Shown: in pieces, positions 28,096 to 36,540 of the stretch
Layout: each line of letters opens with the position of its first letter
Position numbering within the stretch: the first letter of the stretch is position 1
NCBI GenBank assembly: GCA_905236675.1
Contig: CAJOND010000010.1
Coordinates: forward strand, 36,723 to 100,722
Direction: 5' to 3'
DNA from: Candidatus Rifleibacteriota bacterium
GTDB lineage: Bacteria > Muiribacteriota > Ozemobacteria > Ozemobacterales > Ozemobacteraceae
Length of the DNA stretch: 64,000 bases
Translations under genes and position numbers: made by a program
Notes under the pieces: generated by a model
Told to the model about the DNA's origin: nothing
Database searches by the model: none
What the model saw: only the letters and a program-made list of their open reading frames with translations

Positions 28096-28950
28096 TTATT
28101 TAACCCAATATGGAGTTCGGCCAGTACCTATTTTTTTAGGTTCCAGACCTTTTATGTCACTTACAAATATATTATCTCCATCCTGATAAACAATGTATTT
28201 GTCGTCTGGTGAAAAACTTGGGTGTGTACCTACTAACATTGGTCGAGAAAGAGCGAGATTATTTTTTACTCCAACACCAAGAATTTCAATTTCATTCTTT
28301 GCACCATGACGATTGGTGAAAAATGCTACTTTTAAATTATCATTTGAAAACATTGGAAAAGCTTCATTAACTTTGGGAGTTTCTGTTGCTCTAATAATAC
28401 CCTGAGCATAACAGGATATTAAATATAAATCTAAGCTTCCGTCTTCTGTCATTGCTGATGCAACAATCCATTCTCCATCAGGAGACCAATTTGCAGAAAC
28501 AACCTTTAAGTTTTGAGATATTTTGGTAGCTTCTTTCTTTTCTATATTGTAAACGTAAAGAGCAGCATTTTGATCTGTTGTAGTATAGATAAAAGACTTG
28601 CCATCAGGAGAAAAATCTTCAAAAGATGCCTTTGTTAATATTTTTTGTAACTTATCACCAGTTTCATTCAAAATATATACCTCAGACACCATATTTTCTG
28701 TCTGGTTTGTGAAAGCTACCCAGCCTTTTTGTGGATTATATTTCGGAAGTATTATATTAAATAATGATGGGGTTAAACGTTTTTTATTAGCACCATCAGA
28801 ATCCATTACAGATAAGAAGGTTGTACCTGTTTTTTCTTTTTCAACAAATAATATTTTATTTGAAAGGTTTAAATTTTCGGCGGCATTTACACTATTAGCA
28901 AATAGTAAAGCAAACGCAACCAGTGAGAGTTTTTTTAATAGTTTGTTCAT
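28096..28950 (-). CDS. Exported TolB-like beta-propeller protein
   Basis: The protein has 284 residues. Signal peptide MNKLLKKLSLVAFALLFANS is probably cut after SVNA. Repeated PD40/WD40-like blades follow (FSPDGKSFIYTT, WSPDGEWIVASA, FSNDNLKVAFF, FSPDDKYIVYQD), the pattern of TolB propellers. It is shorter than TolB itself and lacks the TolB N-terminal domain, so it is a periplasmic propeller of unknown partner, not tolB. GAGGGAG lies before the start. Confidence 0.85.
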   Translation of the reverse strand: MNKLLKKLSLVAFALLFANSVNAAENLNLSNKILFVEKEKTGTTFLSVMDSDGANKKRLTPSLFNIILPKYNPQKGWVAFTNQTENMVSEVYILNETGDKLQKILTKASFEDFSPDGKSFIYTTTDQNAALYVYNIEKKEATKISQNLKVVSANWSPDGEWIVASAMTEDGSLDLYLISCYAQGIIRATETPKVNEAFPMFSNDNLKVAFFTNRHGAKNEIEILGVGVKNNLALSRPMLVGTHPSFSPDDKYIVYQDGDNIFVSDIKGLEPKKIGTGRTPYWVK

Positions 28951-28976
28951 TTCTGGTTCTCCCTCGCTAAAATAAA

Positions 28977-28997
28977 GGTCAGGATATTATCCTGACC
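28977..28997 (-). terminator. Palindromic hairpin between LysM and TolB-like genes
   Basis: GGTCAGGATA pairs with TATCCTGACC around one base. On the minus strand it is followed by a T-rich stretch, so it may end transcripts from the LysM gene. Confidence 0.7.
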
Positions 28998-29064
28998 ATA
29001 ATTATAAACCAAAATATACAGAGGTGTAAAATTCTTTTTTTTATATATATATAAATCCGATTAA

Positions 29065-29104
29065 TTCTAACTGGATTAACAATTATTCTGCAATCCAGTT
29101 AGAA
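29065..29104 (-). terminator. Hairpin directly after the LysM gene
   Basis: TTCTAACTGGATT (29065-29077) and AATCCAGTTAGAA (29092-29104) form a perfect 13-base inverted repeat, 9 bases past the stop codon. The following T run is weak. Confidence 0.6.
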
Positions 29105-29113
29105 AGAGTATTG

Positions 29114-30928
29114 TTATCTTCTACCGTGATGAGGATGGGGTCTGTGATGATTATTTGAATTGGAACTTGTTTCGCCGTTTCTTCCTCTTCTATAACCTTC
29201 ATTGAATTCATCACCAGTCTGTTTAAAACCATCTCTGATTTCATCGCCAGCTTCTTTGAAACCATCTCTGATTTCTTCACCGGCTTGTTTGAATTCATCA
29301 CCAGCCTGTTTGAAACCATCTCTGATTTCTTCACCAGCTTGTTTAAATTCATCACCAGCCTGTTTGAATTCGTCTCTGATTTCTTCGCCAGTTTGTTTGA
29401 AATCTTCTCCAAGTTGTTTGAAACTATCGTTGATTTCTTTGCCCGCATCAGAAATAGCTTTAAATAAATTACCTATAGATTCACCAAGTTCATAAGCAGG
29501 ACTTTTCCCATTATTATTATTATTTCTATCATGGTTTCTAGGATTGACTGGATCAACTATTAGACCAGTATATCTTTCCTGACTTGTTGAAGTATTGGTT
29601 CTAGTATTTGTATTAGTTCTAGTGTTAGTGTTGGTTCTTGTTTGAGTGTTAGTTCTAGTATTTGTATTGGTTCTTGTATTTGTATTAGTATTAGTTCTTG
29701 TTTGGGTATTAGTATTTGTTACAGTAGAAGTATTGGTTCTAGTGTTAGTATTGGTTCTAGTGTTAGTATTGGTTCTAGTCTGAGTGTTGGTCCTTGTTTG
29801 AGTGTTAGTTCTGGTATTTGTATTAGTTTTAGTATTTGTATTGGTTCTTGTTTGGGTATTAGTATTTGTTACAGTAGAAGTATTGGTTCTGGTAGATGTT
29901 CTTGTGTTTGTATTTGTGGAAGTATTTCTTCTTTCGGAAGTATCTGTTCCTGTATTTGTTGATGTATTTGTGACAGTCTTGTTATCTGTCTTATTTGCTA
30001 ATTCTTTATCAAGAGCTTCTATTTCTTCATCTGTAAGAGCAACTACTCTATTGGTTACAAGCTCAACTTTTTGCTTGTCATTTAATCTGTAGGTATAACC
30101 TTCGGGTGGGTTCATTGCCATCCATTCTTCATGAGTCATAAAACCATTATCAATCATGTATTTGATTGAAACAGCATCTAATTTTACCATTTTTTTGCGT
30201 TCTTTTAGAAGTGCTTCGTTAGCAGCATCTACGCAACTTTGTAATTTAGCGATTTTTTGAGCAGTAGTCCAATTCGGAATTTTAGTCTGATCTACTTCTT
30301 CGCTATCAGTAGATTCGTCAGTAACAGTAACTTCAGAATTATCTGTATTGGTTTCATCTGTTAAATTGCTTGTATCGGTTGCAACAGTGTTTTCTTCTTC
30401 TGGAGTTTCTGGTTTATCAAGAGCAATTTTTAACTTCCAACCAGCATATATAAGATTTGGATTCTTTAACAAAGAAGGATAAGCATCTTTATTTAAATCT
30501 ACTATTTCCGGCCATCTGTTGCCATCACCATAATATTGTTGTGCTATTTTCCAAAGACTTTCACCTTTTTTTACAGTGTGTATTACTATTTCTTTTTCAG
30601 GTTCTGTAGCTTCCTGTTTTTCTTCGTTATCTTCTTCTGTAATTTGACCTTTTTCTTCTTCTTCTTGATTATCTTCTTTTGTTTCTCTCTTTTCTTCTTC
30701 TGGATTTAAATAATCTTCATTGCCAGTTTTTAAATAATCTTCAACTTGTTTAGCTGTTTCGTCTACTTTTCTACCTTTGTTGTCATTTTCCCCTTGGGCT
30801 TCTGTAATTTTTACGTTTGAATTACTTTTATTTACATTCATTGGATCGCTGGAATCAGCTTTTACTAAGCTTGTTTGGGTTAATAATAATCCTAGGATTA
30901 AGACTAAATAAAGGTTATTCCTTTTCAT
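29114..30928 (-). CDS. Exported LysM protein with Thr/Asn-rich and amphipathic repeats
   Basis: I start it at ATG 30928, which has AGAGG at good distance and gives signal peptide MKRNNLYLVLILGLLLTQTS; the open frame extends 7 codons further. Layout: signal peptide; acidic linker; one LysM domain (about 117-168, HTVKKGESLWKIAQQYYGDG to GWKLKI), which binds peptidoglycan; a helical segment; a long repeat of Thr alternating with Asn, Arg, Ser or Gln; then a C-terminal array of 11-residue amphipathic units (EEIRDGFKQAG, DEFKQAG) and a His-rich tail. The protein probably sits on the cell wall and displays a coiled repeat. Several open frames on the other strand and in other frames here are artefacts of the repetitive DNA. 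Confidence 0.85.
   Translation of the reverse strand: MKRNNLYLVLILGLLLTQTSLVKADSSDPMNVNKSNSNVKITEAQGENDNKGRKVDETAKQVEDYLKTGNEDYLNPEEEKRETKEDNQEEEEKGQITEEDNEEKQEATEPEKEIVIHTVKKGESLWKIAQQYYGDGNRWPEIVDLNKDAYPSLLKNPNLIYAGWKLKIALDKPETPEEENTVATDTSNLTDETNTDNSEVTVTDESTDSEEVDQTKIPNWTTAQKIAKLQSCVDAANEALLKERKKMVKLDAVSIKYMIDNGFMTHEEWMAMNPPEGYTYRLNDKQKVELVTNRVVALTDEEIEALDKELANKTDNKTVTNTSTNTGTDTSERRNTSTNTNTRTSTRTNTSTVTNTNTQTRTNTNTKTNTNTRTNTQTRTNTQTRTNTNTRTNTNTRTNTSTVTNTNTQTRTNTNTNTRTNTNTRTNTQTRTNTNTRTNTNTRTNTSTSQERYTGLIVDPVNPRNHDRNNNNNGKSPAYELGESIGNLFKAISDAGKEINDSFKQLGEDFKQTGEEIRDEFKQAGDEFKQAGEEIRDGFKQAGDEFKQAGEEIRDGFKEAGDEIRDGFKQTGDEFNEGYRRGRNGETSSNSNNHHRPHPHHGRR
29190..29445 (-). repeat. In-frame tandem repeat coding 11-residue helical units
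   Basis: Units of 33 bases (and fused 66-base pairs) encode variants of GEEIRDGFKQA and GDEFKQA. Near-identical copies lie next to each other, so the copy number may vary by slippage or recombination. Confidence 0.75.
29588..29965 (-). repeat. In-frame Thr/Asn/Arg low-complexity repeat
   Basis: Short 6-18-base units encode alternating Thr with Asn, Arg, Gln and Ser. Larger blocks repeat, such as the one encoding TNTSTVTNTNTQTRTNT, which occurs twice. This is a likely slippage region. Confidence 0.75.
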
Positions 30929-31130
30929 ACTTATACCTCTTATGTACATTTTGAATTGTATAACAATTATAATATTTTTTTTGTTGTACCGATAGGGGAA
31001 AATTATTATTTTTCAAAGTTTTTATTGTTTTGATGGAAGAAAATCTAATTTTTAAAAAAAATATGATTCTAATATTTCTCTAATAGAAACTTTTAGATAA
31101 ACAGTTGTATTATCTAAGAAAGAAGCAATT

Positions 31131-31160
31131 TTGCCAATTTTGGTTTTAATGTAGTATAAT
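31131..31160 (+). promoter_or_regulatory. Promoter placing the nuclease mRNA start at the ATG
   Basis: TTGCCA (31131-31136), 18-base spacer, TATAAT (31155-31160). The ATG is only 8 bases beyond the -10 box, and no Shine-Dalgarno exists. A leaderless transcript is expected. Confidence 0.6.
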
Positions 31161-31168
31161 CTATTCGT

Positions 31169-31825
31169 ATGAAAAAGATTATTGCTTTTCTTTTACTATT
31201 TATTTTTTATTTTACTACTGGAATTATAGCCGAAGAATTTATTGGCAAGTGTGTCGGTGTCGCAGATGGCGATACCTGTACAATTCTTATTGCTGGGAAC
31301 GAAAGCAGAAGAATACGTTTTTATGGTATAGATGCCCCCGAATCTGGTCAGGATTTTGGTAAAAAAGCTAAGGAACATTGTTCTAATCTTATTTTTGGGA
31401 AAAATATTAAAGTTATTGGTCTTGCTACAGATAAATATGGAAGGACTGTTGGAAAGGTCTATGTTGGCGACACTTATGTTAATTTAGAAATGGTAAAAGC
31501 TGGTTTGGCCTGGCATTACACTTATTATAGTCCTAATGATTATGATCTGGCTGAGGCAGAAAAAGAAGCACGTAAAAAAAGATTAGGTTTATGGATACAG
31601 CCTAATCCTATAGAACCAAGAGAATACAGACATTCAAATTCTCATAAGCTTGTTCCTGTCGATAGAACCAAAATAACGATCGAAGGTCCTTTTTGGGTAA
31701 GCAGATCTGGCAAAATTCATAACAAGTATTGTGAAGTTTGGGATAAGGTTAAAGATAAAAAACTTACATATTTTCCTGTAGGTGAAAATTGCAAAGCTTG
31801 TGGTGGTGCAGGACCATTACGTTAA
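31169..31825 (+). CDS. Exported staphylococcal-nuclease-like protein (SNase)
   Basis: The protein has 218 residues. Signal peptide MKKIIAFLLLFIFYFTTGII is cut near IAEE. The SNase/TNase fold shows its catalytic motifs: VADGDTCTI, RIRFYGIDAPESGQDFG (Arg, Asp and Glu of the active site) and DKYGRTVGKVYVG (second Arg). VNLEMVKAGLAWHY and a C-terminal HNKYCEVW...CKACGG part that may bind metal complete it. Predicted calcium-dependent endonuclease of DNA/RNA in the periplasm or outside. It is divergent from the LysM gene. The promoter lies so close to the ATG that the mRNA is probably leaderless. Confidence 0.9.
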   Translation: MKKIIAFLLLFIFYFTTGIIAEEFIGKCVGVADGDTCTILIAGNESRRIRFYGIDAPESGQDFGKKAKEHCSNLIFGKNIKVIGLATDKYGRTVGKVYVGDTYVNLEMVKAGLAWHYTYYSPNDYDLAEAEKEARKKRLGLWIQPNPIEPREYRHSNSHKLVPVDRTKITIEGPFWVSRSGKIHNKYCEVWDKVKDKKLTYFPVGENCKACGGAGPLR

Positions 31826-31835
31826 TACAAATTAA

Positions 31836-32528
31836 TTAGTTCTTTATAGAATATAAGAGTAGTGATTTTGCAATTATAAAATCTAACTCAGTGTCAATAT
31901 CTATTGAGTGCTCTCGTGGCATAATAAAAGCATAATCTTTAGAGTCTAGAATCTGAATTTTACTGTTATCGTATTTAATTTTACGAATATATACTGCTCC
32001 GTTTAATCTATAATATTTTTCTAAAAACTGTCTTGGTGTATCCGAATCTCTTTTATTAAACTCTACAAGAGATAGATTTTCAGGCAGTGTCATTACCCAT
32101 AAAGGTGAATGGTCGACTTCACAAACAGAAGTCACTGCGTCAGCTTGTTTAGAATCTAGTAATTTATAAGATCCTATAATATCTTGTGAGGTTCTAAGCG
32201 GTGAAGTAGGCTGTAAAAGACAAATTGAGTCAAATTTTTCCCCTTTTTCTAAATATCTGCTTAGAACTTCTATGACAACATTCCAACTGCTTGCTTTGTC
32301 TCCGCTATTGGTTTCTGATCTTAAAAAAGGAACATTTGCTCCGAAACTTTTTGCTATTTCTGCATATTTTTCGCTATCTGTAGAAACCATAATTTCATCA
32401 AAAAGCTGAGAATTTTTCGCTGCTTCTATACTGTAAGCCAGCAGAGGTTTAGAATTAAGTTCTTTTATATTCTTGTCTTTTAAGCCTTTTGAACCGCTTC
32501 TAGCAGGAATAATTGCTATGTTTTTCAT
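31836..32528 (-). CDS. neuA: CMP-sialic-acid-type cytidylyltransferase (NeuA/PseF-like)
   Basis: The enzyme activates a nonulosonic acid (sialic, legionaminic or pseudaminic) with CTP. The 230 residues begin with the family signature IIPARSGSKGLKDKNIKELN and include STDSEKYAEIAKSFGANVPF, LLQPTSPLRTSQDI and SIDIDTELDF (metal and sugar site). It lies 3 bases after neuC in a GT2-neuC-neuA operon. The synthase NeuB is not in the window. Which sugar is made cannot be told from sequence alone. Confidence 0.88.
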   Translation of the reverse strand: MKNIAIIPARSGSKGLKDKNIKELNSKPLLAYSIEAAKNSQLFDEIMVSTDSEKYAEIAKSFGANVPFLRSETNSGDKASSWNVVIEVLSRYLEKGEKFDSICLLQPTSPLRTSQDIIGSYKLLDSKQADAVTSVCEVDHSPLWVMTLPENLSLVEFNKRDSDTPRQFLEKYYRLNGAVYIRKIKYDNSKIQILDSKDYAFIMPREHSIDIDTELDFIIAKSLLLYSIKN

Positions 32529-32531
32529 TAT

Positions 32532-33695
32532 TTATACTTTCAAATCGTAGAATTTCTTCTTCAAATCAATTGGTTTATTAAAGACTCTTTTTATGATTCT
32601 GACAATCTTTTCAGAAGTTTTCCCATCACCATAAGGATTAACTGTTTTTGAGGCGATTTCCCGGAATTCAACTGATAAAGCTTTAGCAATAGCTTTTTCT
32701 ATTTCTCTTTGAGTTGGTTTGCAACAAATAACAGAAGAAGCCATGAGTCTTCCTTTTTGACGGTCTCCTATATTGATTGTAGGAATTTTGAAAGAAGGTG
32801 TTTCGATTAAACCGCTTGATGAATTGCCTATAACAAACTTTGCATGACTTATTGAACTCAAATATCTCAACATTCCTAATGAATTGAAAAGATGAAAATT
32901 TTCATGTTCTGAACAGTAATCTTCAAGGATTTTATTGATAAGGCGCCCGTCACTGTCGGCGTTAGCTTTAGTGAATATAAATTGCATATCTTTTTGCTTG
33001 CTTAGAGCTTTCAATAATGCTTTTATATGTTTTTCGGATGTGTTTTTTTCTAAGGTGACCGGGTGGAAAGTTGCAACTGCATAGTTGTTGATTAAATTGA
33101 TTTTCAGCTCTTTTGAAAGCTGTTTAACAGTTAATAATTTGTTGTTAAGAGCATTTTCTATACCAATTTCACCAACTGCAAAAACCCTTTCCGGTGATTC
33201 TCCTAGCTGTATTACACGTTTACGACATTTCTCTGTATTTGTAAAATGGAGGTAAGCCATTTTACTTAATGAATGACGGTAAGCTTCATCGGCAGCACCT
33301 TCGGTTGTGTCACCTCCATAAAGATGTATTATGGGTATTCTCGCGTTATAGGCAGCACAAGTTGCGGCTAATGCTTCATATCTGTCGCCTAAAACCATAA
33401 AAGCGTCCGGTTTTGTTTCTTCTAAATAGTCTGCAAAACCAATCATTGTAAGGCCCATTGATTTTGAAACTGCTGATGGACTATCTGAACTTAGTAGGGT
33501 TTCAATCTTTCTATCTATTTTTAAACCGTCATCTTCTATTTCTCTGTAAGTCATACCGAAATCCAGAGAAAGATGAGCTGCCGAAGCTATTATTTTTACG
33601 TTAAATGTTCCATCAGAAATAATTGCTTTTATGATTGGTTTCAACAGACCATATTCAGCTCTGGTTGCTGTCATAATTGCTATTGTTTTTTTCAT
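32532..33695 (-). CDS. neuC: UDP-GlcNAc 2-epimerase, hydrolysing (NeuC/LegG-like)
   Basis: The protein has 387 residues. It begins MKKTIAIMTATRAEYGLLKP, typical of hydrolysing epimerases of nonulosonic acid pathways. MVLGDRYEALAATCAAYNARIPIIHLYGGDTTEGAADEAYRH and SSSGLIETPSFKIPTINIGDRQ-type motifs follow. The enzyme releases UDP and makes ManNAc or a related sugar in the cytoplasm. Its start overlaps the GT2 stop by 4 bases (ATGA), so they are coupled. LegG uses a diacetamido sugar instead, and the sequence does not decide between them. Confidence 0.88.
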   Translation of the reverse strand: MKKTIAIMTATRAEYGLLKPIIKAIISDGTFNVKIIASAAHLSLDFGMTYREIEDDGLKIDRKIETLLSSDSPSAVSKSMGLTMIGFADYLEETKPDAFMVLGDRYEALAATCAAYNARIPIIHLYGGDTTEGAADEAYRHSLSKMAYLHFTNTEKCRKRVIQLGESPERVFAVGEIGIENALNNKLLTVKQLSKELKINLINNYAVATFHPVTLEKNTSEKHIKALLKALSKQKDMQFIFTKANADSDGRLINKILEDYCSEHENFHLFNSLGMLRYLSSISHAKFVIGNSSSGLIETPSFKIPTINIGDRQKGRLMASSVICCKPTQREIEKAIAKALSVEFREIASKTVNPYGDGKTSEKIVRIIKRVFNKPIDLKKKFYDLKV

Positions 33696-34648
33696 ATATT
33701 ATCTTTAGTAAAAGAACTGTTTTTTACGATAAATTGAGGTCTCTGCTTAGTTTCATCATATATTTTAGCTATGTAAAAACCTAATACTCCAATAAAAAAA
33801 TATTGAATACCTGACGTAAATAAGATTATACATACCAATGACGGCCAACCACTTACAGGATCTCCATATAGTATTTTTCTAACAATTACTAGAATGATCA
33901 TTGCCAAAGATAGTAACATAAACAATATGCCGAATAATGACACTGCTATTAATGGAAGTGAGCTGAATGCGACAATTCCGTCAAGTGCATAAAAAACTAG
34001 CTTAAAAAAGGACCATTTACTGCTTCCTCTAGAACGCTCAATATTGTCATATTCTAGCCATTTCGTTTTAAAACCTATCCATGGGAAAAGGCCTTTTGAA
34101 AATCTGTTTGATTCTCTGAGTTCAAGAAGCGAATCTAACATCAATCTATTAATCATTCTAAAATCACGAGCACCGTCAGCAATTGGCAGACCAGTGAATT
34201 TTCTCATAATATAATAAAAAATTCGTGCAAAAAAAGACCTGATTATTGGCTCACCTTTTCGGTCTTTCCTTTTTGTAGCAACACAATCATACCCTTCATT
34301 AACTATTCCTAAATACATTTCCTCTAATAGTTCAGGAGGATCTTGTAAGTCTACATCCATAATAACTGTATATTGGGCTTTAGAATGCTTATACCCTGCA
34401 AGCAATGCAGCTTCTTTACCAAAATTTCTTGAAAATACAATATAATCAATTGTTTCAGAATGATTAGATGCTAACTCTTTGATTACATTTTCTGTATTAT
34501 CTGTAGAACCATCATCTACAAACAGAAGTTTGCTAGAAACATTATGTTTTTCCGACAATTTTGTTAGAGTTTTTATAACTTCATTATAGAAGTTTTGTAT
34601 ACTGTTTTCTTCGTTAAAGCAAGGTACTATTATTGTTAAATCATTCAT
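33692..34648 (-). CDS. Family 2 glycosyltransferase with two C-terminal membrane helices
   Basis: The 318 residues match the DPM1/GtrB/ArnC-like group. The catalytic domain has TIIVPCFNEENSI, LFVDDGSTDNT, MDVDLQDPPELLEEM (metal site), then RSRGSSKWSFFKL. Two membrane segments follow (about 232-258 and 270-295). Such enzymes move a sugar from a nucleotide donor to a polyprenyl phosphate carrier at the inner membrane. It is first of the glycan operon with neuC and neuA. No ribosome site is visible; a TATATT box lies just before the ATG. Confidence 0.87.
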   Translation of the reverse strand: MNDLTIIVPCFNEENSIQNFYNEVIKTLTKLSEKHNVSSKLLFVDDGSTDNTENVIKELASNHSETIDYIVFSRNFGKEAALLAGYKHSKAQYTVIMDVDLQDPPELLEEMYLGIVNEGYDCVATKRKDRKGEPIIRSFFARIFYYIMRKFTGLPIADGARDFRMINRLMLDSLLELRESNRFSKGLFPWIGFKTKWLEYDNIERSRGSSKWSFFKLVFYALDGIVAFSSLPLIAVSLFGILFMLLSLAMIILVIVRKILYGDPVSGWPSLVCIILFTSGIQYFFIGVLGFYIAKIYDETKQRPQFIVKNSSFTKDNI

Positions 34649-34826
34649 AAAAACAATATAACATAATAACTACTAAAATAACATAACTATGAAATTAAAA
34701 GCTCAGTACTGTTACATGTATATAACTTTAAAGCAGTATTATAAATTGTTAGAGTGAAGATGAAAACAATAAAAAGTTGAAAAAGATTCATTAAAAGTTG
34801 TTGAAATTTTTTCTTACTAGTTCTAT

Positions 34827-34856
34827 ACTTCAAGCTGTTATTCTAAAGCTTGAGGT
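34827..34856 (+). promoter_or_regulatory. Hairpin that would hide the ribosome site of the next gene
   Basis: ACTTCAAGCT (34827-34836) pairs along all ten bases (one G-U) with AGCTTGAGGT (34847-34856). The second arm contains the GAGGT ribosome site of the zinc-ribbon gene at 34861. Confidence 0.55.
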
Positions 34857-34860
34857 CATA

Positions 34861-35043
34861 ATGGCTATTAATACAGATATAGTTTCAAATATTGCCTGCA
34901 TTGAATGTGGTGGTGATATTGAGTATATAGGAGAGCCAGAACGTCTTAAATGCAAAAACTGCCAGAAAGAATACCAGATAATAAATGGGATTCCTATTAT
35001 GGGTGGCATTGATGACCGTTTAAATGATTCAAAAAGCAAGTAA
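34861..35043 (+). CDS. Trm112/YcaR-like small zinc-ribbon protein
   Basis: The protein has 60 residues; the open frame runs 21 codons further upstream, but ATG 34861 has GAGGT 4 bases before it and the product then matches the family. The pattern CIECGGDIEYIGEPERLKC..C, then YQIINGIPIM, is that of Trm112/UPF0434 proteins. Four cysteines likely bind zinc. Trm112 stabilises tRNA, rRNA or release-factor methyltransferases in other organisms; here it stands just before asnS, 54 bases away. The hairpin over its ribosome site suggests translational control. Confidence 0.85.
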   Translation: MAINTDIVSNIACIECGGDIEYIGEPERLKCKNCQKEYQIINGIPIMGGIDDRLNDSKSK

Positions 35044-35097
35044 TAATACATCTGGCTTTGTGGTTTGTTGTCAAAGCTTTGAATTAAAGGAAATTCT

Positions 35098-36447
35098 ATG
35101 AAAGAATACACTCCAATAGCTGATTTTAAAAATCATGTTGGCGAAGAAGTAACAATTGCTGGTTGGTGTTATAATAAACGCAGTTCCAAAAAGCTTTACT
35201 TCATCATCGTTAGAGATGGTAGTGCAATGTGTCAGTGTGTTGCTTTTCTGCCAAACCTTTCTGAAGAAATCGCTAAAATCTGTGAAGAAATCAACCAGGA
35301 AACTTCTGTTATCGTTACTGGTAAGGTTAAGAAAGATGACCGTCAGATTGGTGGTTACGAACTAGAACTTAGTAACATTAAGATTGTTTCCCAAAGTTAT
35401 GATTATCCGATTTCTCCCAAAGAACACGGTGTTGCATTTTTGATGGAAAACCGTCATCTTTGGCTTCGTTCTAAGAGACAGCATGCTATTTTAAGAATTC
35501 GCCATCACATTACTATGGCTATTCGTAACTTCTTTAACGAACGCGGTTTTATAAATGTTGATGCTCCTATTTTTACTCCAAATGCTGCTGAAGGCACAAC
35601 TAACCTTTTTGAAACCCAGTATTTTGATCAGAAAGCTTATTTGTCTCAAAGCGGTCAGCTTTATATGGAAGCAGCAGCAATGTCATTTGGCAAAGTTTAC
35701 TGTTTTGGTCCTACTTTCAGAGCTGAAAAGAGCAAGACTCGTCGCCATTTAACAGAATTCTGGATGGTTGAACCAGAAGTTGCCTATATGGAATTAGCTG
35801 AAGACATGGAACTTGCGGAACAGTTTGTTGAAAGCGTTGTTCAACATGTTGTAAACAACTGTGAAGAAGAACTGAAGACTTTAGAACGAGATATAGAAAA
35901 ACTTAGAAAGATTAAGGCTCCTTTTTATAGAATGTCTTATGATGAAGCCTGTGAATTTCTTGCTCAGAAGAAGAAGGAATATGCCGCTTCTGACGATGAA
36001 GAAAAGCGCAAACTATCAGAAGATATTCTAAAGGGTGGAGTTGGTGACGATTTAGGTGCTGCTGATGAAACAGTCATTGGTATTAATCATGACAAGCCCG
36101 TTATGATTCATCGCTATCCAAGTGAAGTTAAGGCTTTCTATATGAAAGAAGACCCAGAACACAAGGGCAGAGTTCTTTGCTTCGATATGATTGCTCCAGA
36201 AGGTTACGGTGAAATTATCGGTGCTAGCGAACGTGAAGCAGATATAGACGTTCTTGAAACAAAGATTAAGAAAGCAGGAATGAGTCTTGAACCTTTCAAG
36301 TGGTATCTTGATATTCGCCGCTATGGTTCAGTTCCACATTCTGGTTTTGGTCTCGGAATCGAACGTACAGTTTCTTGGCTATGTGGTCTTACTCATGTTA
36401 GAGAAACCATCCCATTCCCAAGAATGATGGATAAGATTTGGCCGTGA
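35098..36447 (+). CDS. asnS: Asparagine--tRNA ligase
   Basis: A class II synthetase, 449 residues. An N-terminal OB-fold anticodon domain ([20 protein letters not shown]) is followed by motif 2 [20 protein letters not shown] with MVEPEVAY, the asparagine-specific [13 protein letters not shown] in place of aspartate-type residues, and motif 3 [16 protein letters not shown]. Charging with Asn instead of Asp is supported by RRHLTEFWM and the length. AAGGAA precedes the ATG. A perfect terminator follows. Confidence 0.95.
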   Translation: MKEYTPIADFKNHVGEEVTIAGWCYNKRSSKKLYFIIVRDGSAMCQCVAFLPNLSEEIAKICEEINQETSVIVTGKVKKDDRQIGGYELELSNIKIVSQSYDYPISPKEHGVAFLMENRHLWLRSKRQHAILRIRHHITMAIRNFFNERGFINVDAPIFTPNAAEGTTNLFETQYFDQKAYLSQSGQLYMEAAAMSFGKVYCFGPTFRAEKSKTRRHLTEFWMVEPEVAYMELAEDMELAEQFVESVVQHVVNNCEEELKTLERDIEKLRKIKAPFYRMSYDEACEFLAQKKKEYAASDDEEKRKLSEDILKGGVGDDLGAADETVIGINHDKPVMIHRYPSEVKAFYMKEDPEHKGRVLCFDMIAPEGYGEIIGASEREADIDVLETKIKKAGMSLEPFKWYLDIRRYGSVPHSGFGLGIERTVSWLCGLTHVRETIPFPRMMDKIWP

Positions 36448-36461
36448 TTTTGTGAATTTGT

Positions 36462-36500
36462 AAAAAAAGCCCCAAATCAATTTGATTTGGGGCTTTTTTT
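36462..36500 (+). terminator. Terminator after asnS
   Basis: A perfect inverted repeat (AGCCCCAAATCAA with TTGATTTGGGGCT) flanked by A7 and T7. Confidence 0.95.
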
Positions 36501-36502
36501 GC

Positions 36503-36531
36503 TTGATATAATATATTAAATGAAATAAAAT
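36503..36531 (+). promoter_or_regulatory. Promoter of the ion-channel gene, leaderless spacing
   Basis: TTGATA (36503-36508), 17-base spacer, TAAAAT (36526-36531). The ATG follows 9 bases later and no Shine-Dalgarno is present. Confidence 0.55.
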
Positions 36532-36540
36532 AGCTAAATT

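Noticed and set aside
29083..29448. Open frame on - rich in NSNRLVMNSNK repeats
   Set aside because: It is a shifted-frame reading of the 33-base repeat of the LysM gene; no ribosome site, no domain.
29588..29965. CRISPR-like repetition
   Set aside because: Repeats are in-frame Thr codon units without unique spacers of fixed size.
29202..30092. Several + strand open frames opposite the LysM gene
   Set aside because: Antisense readings of low-complexity DNA with no initiation signals.
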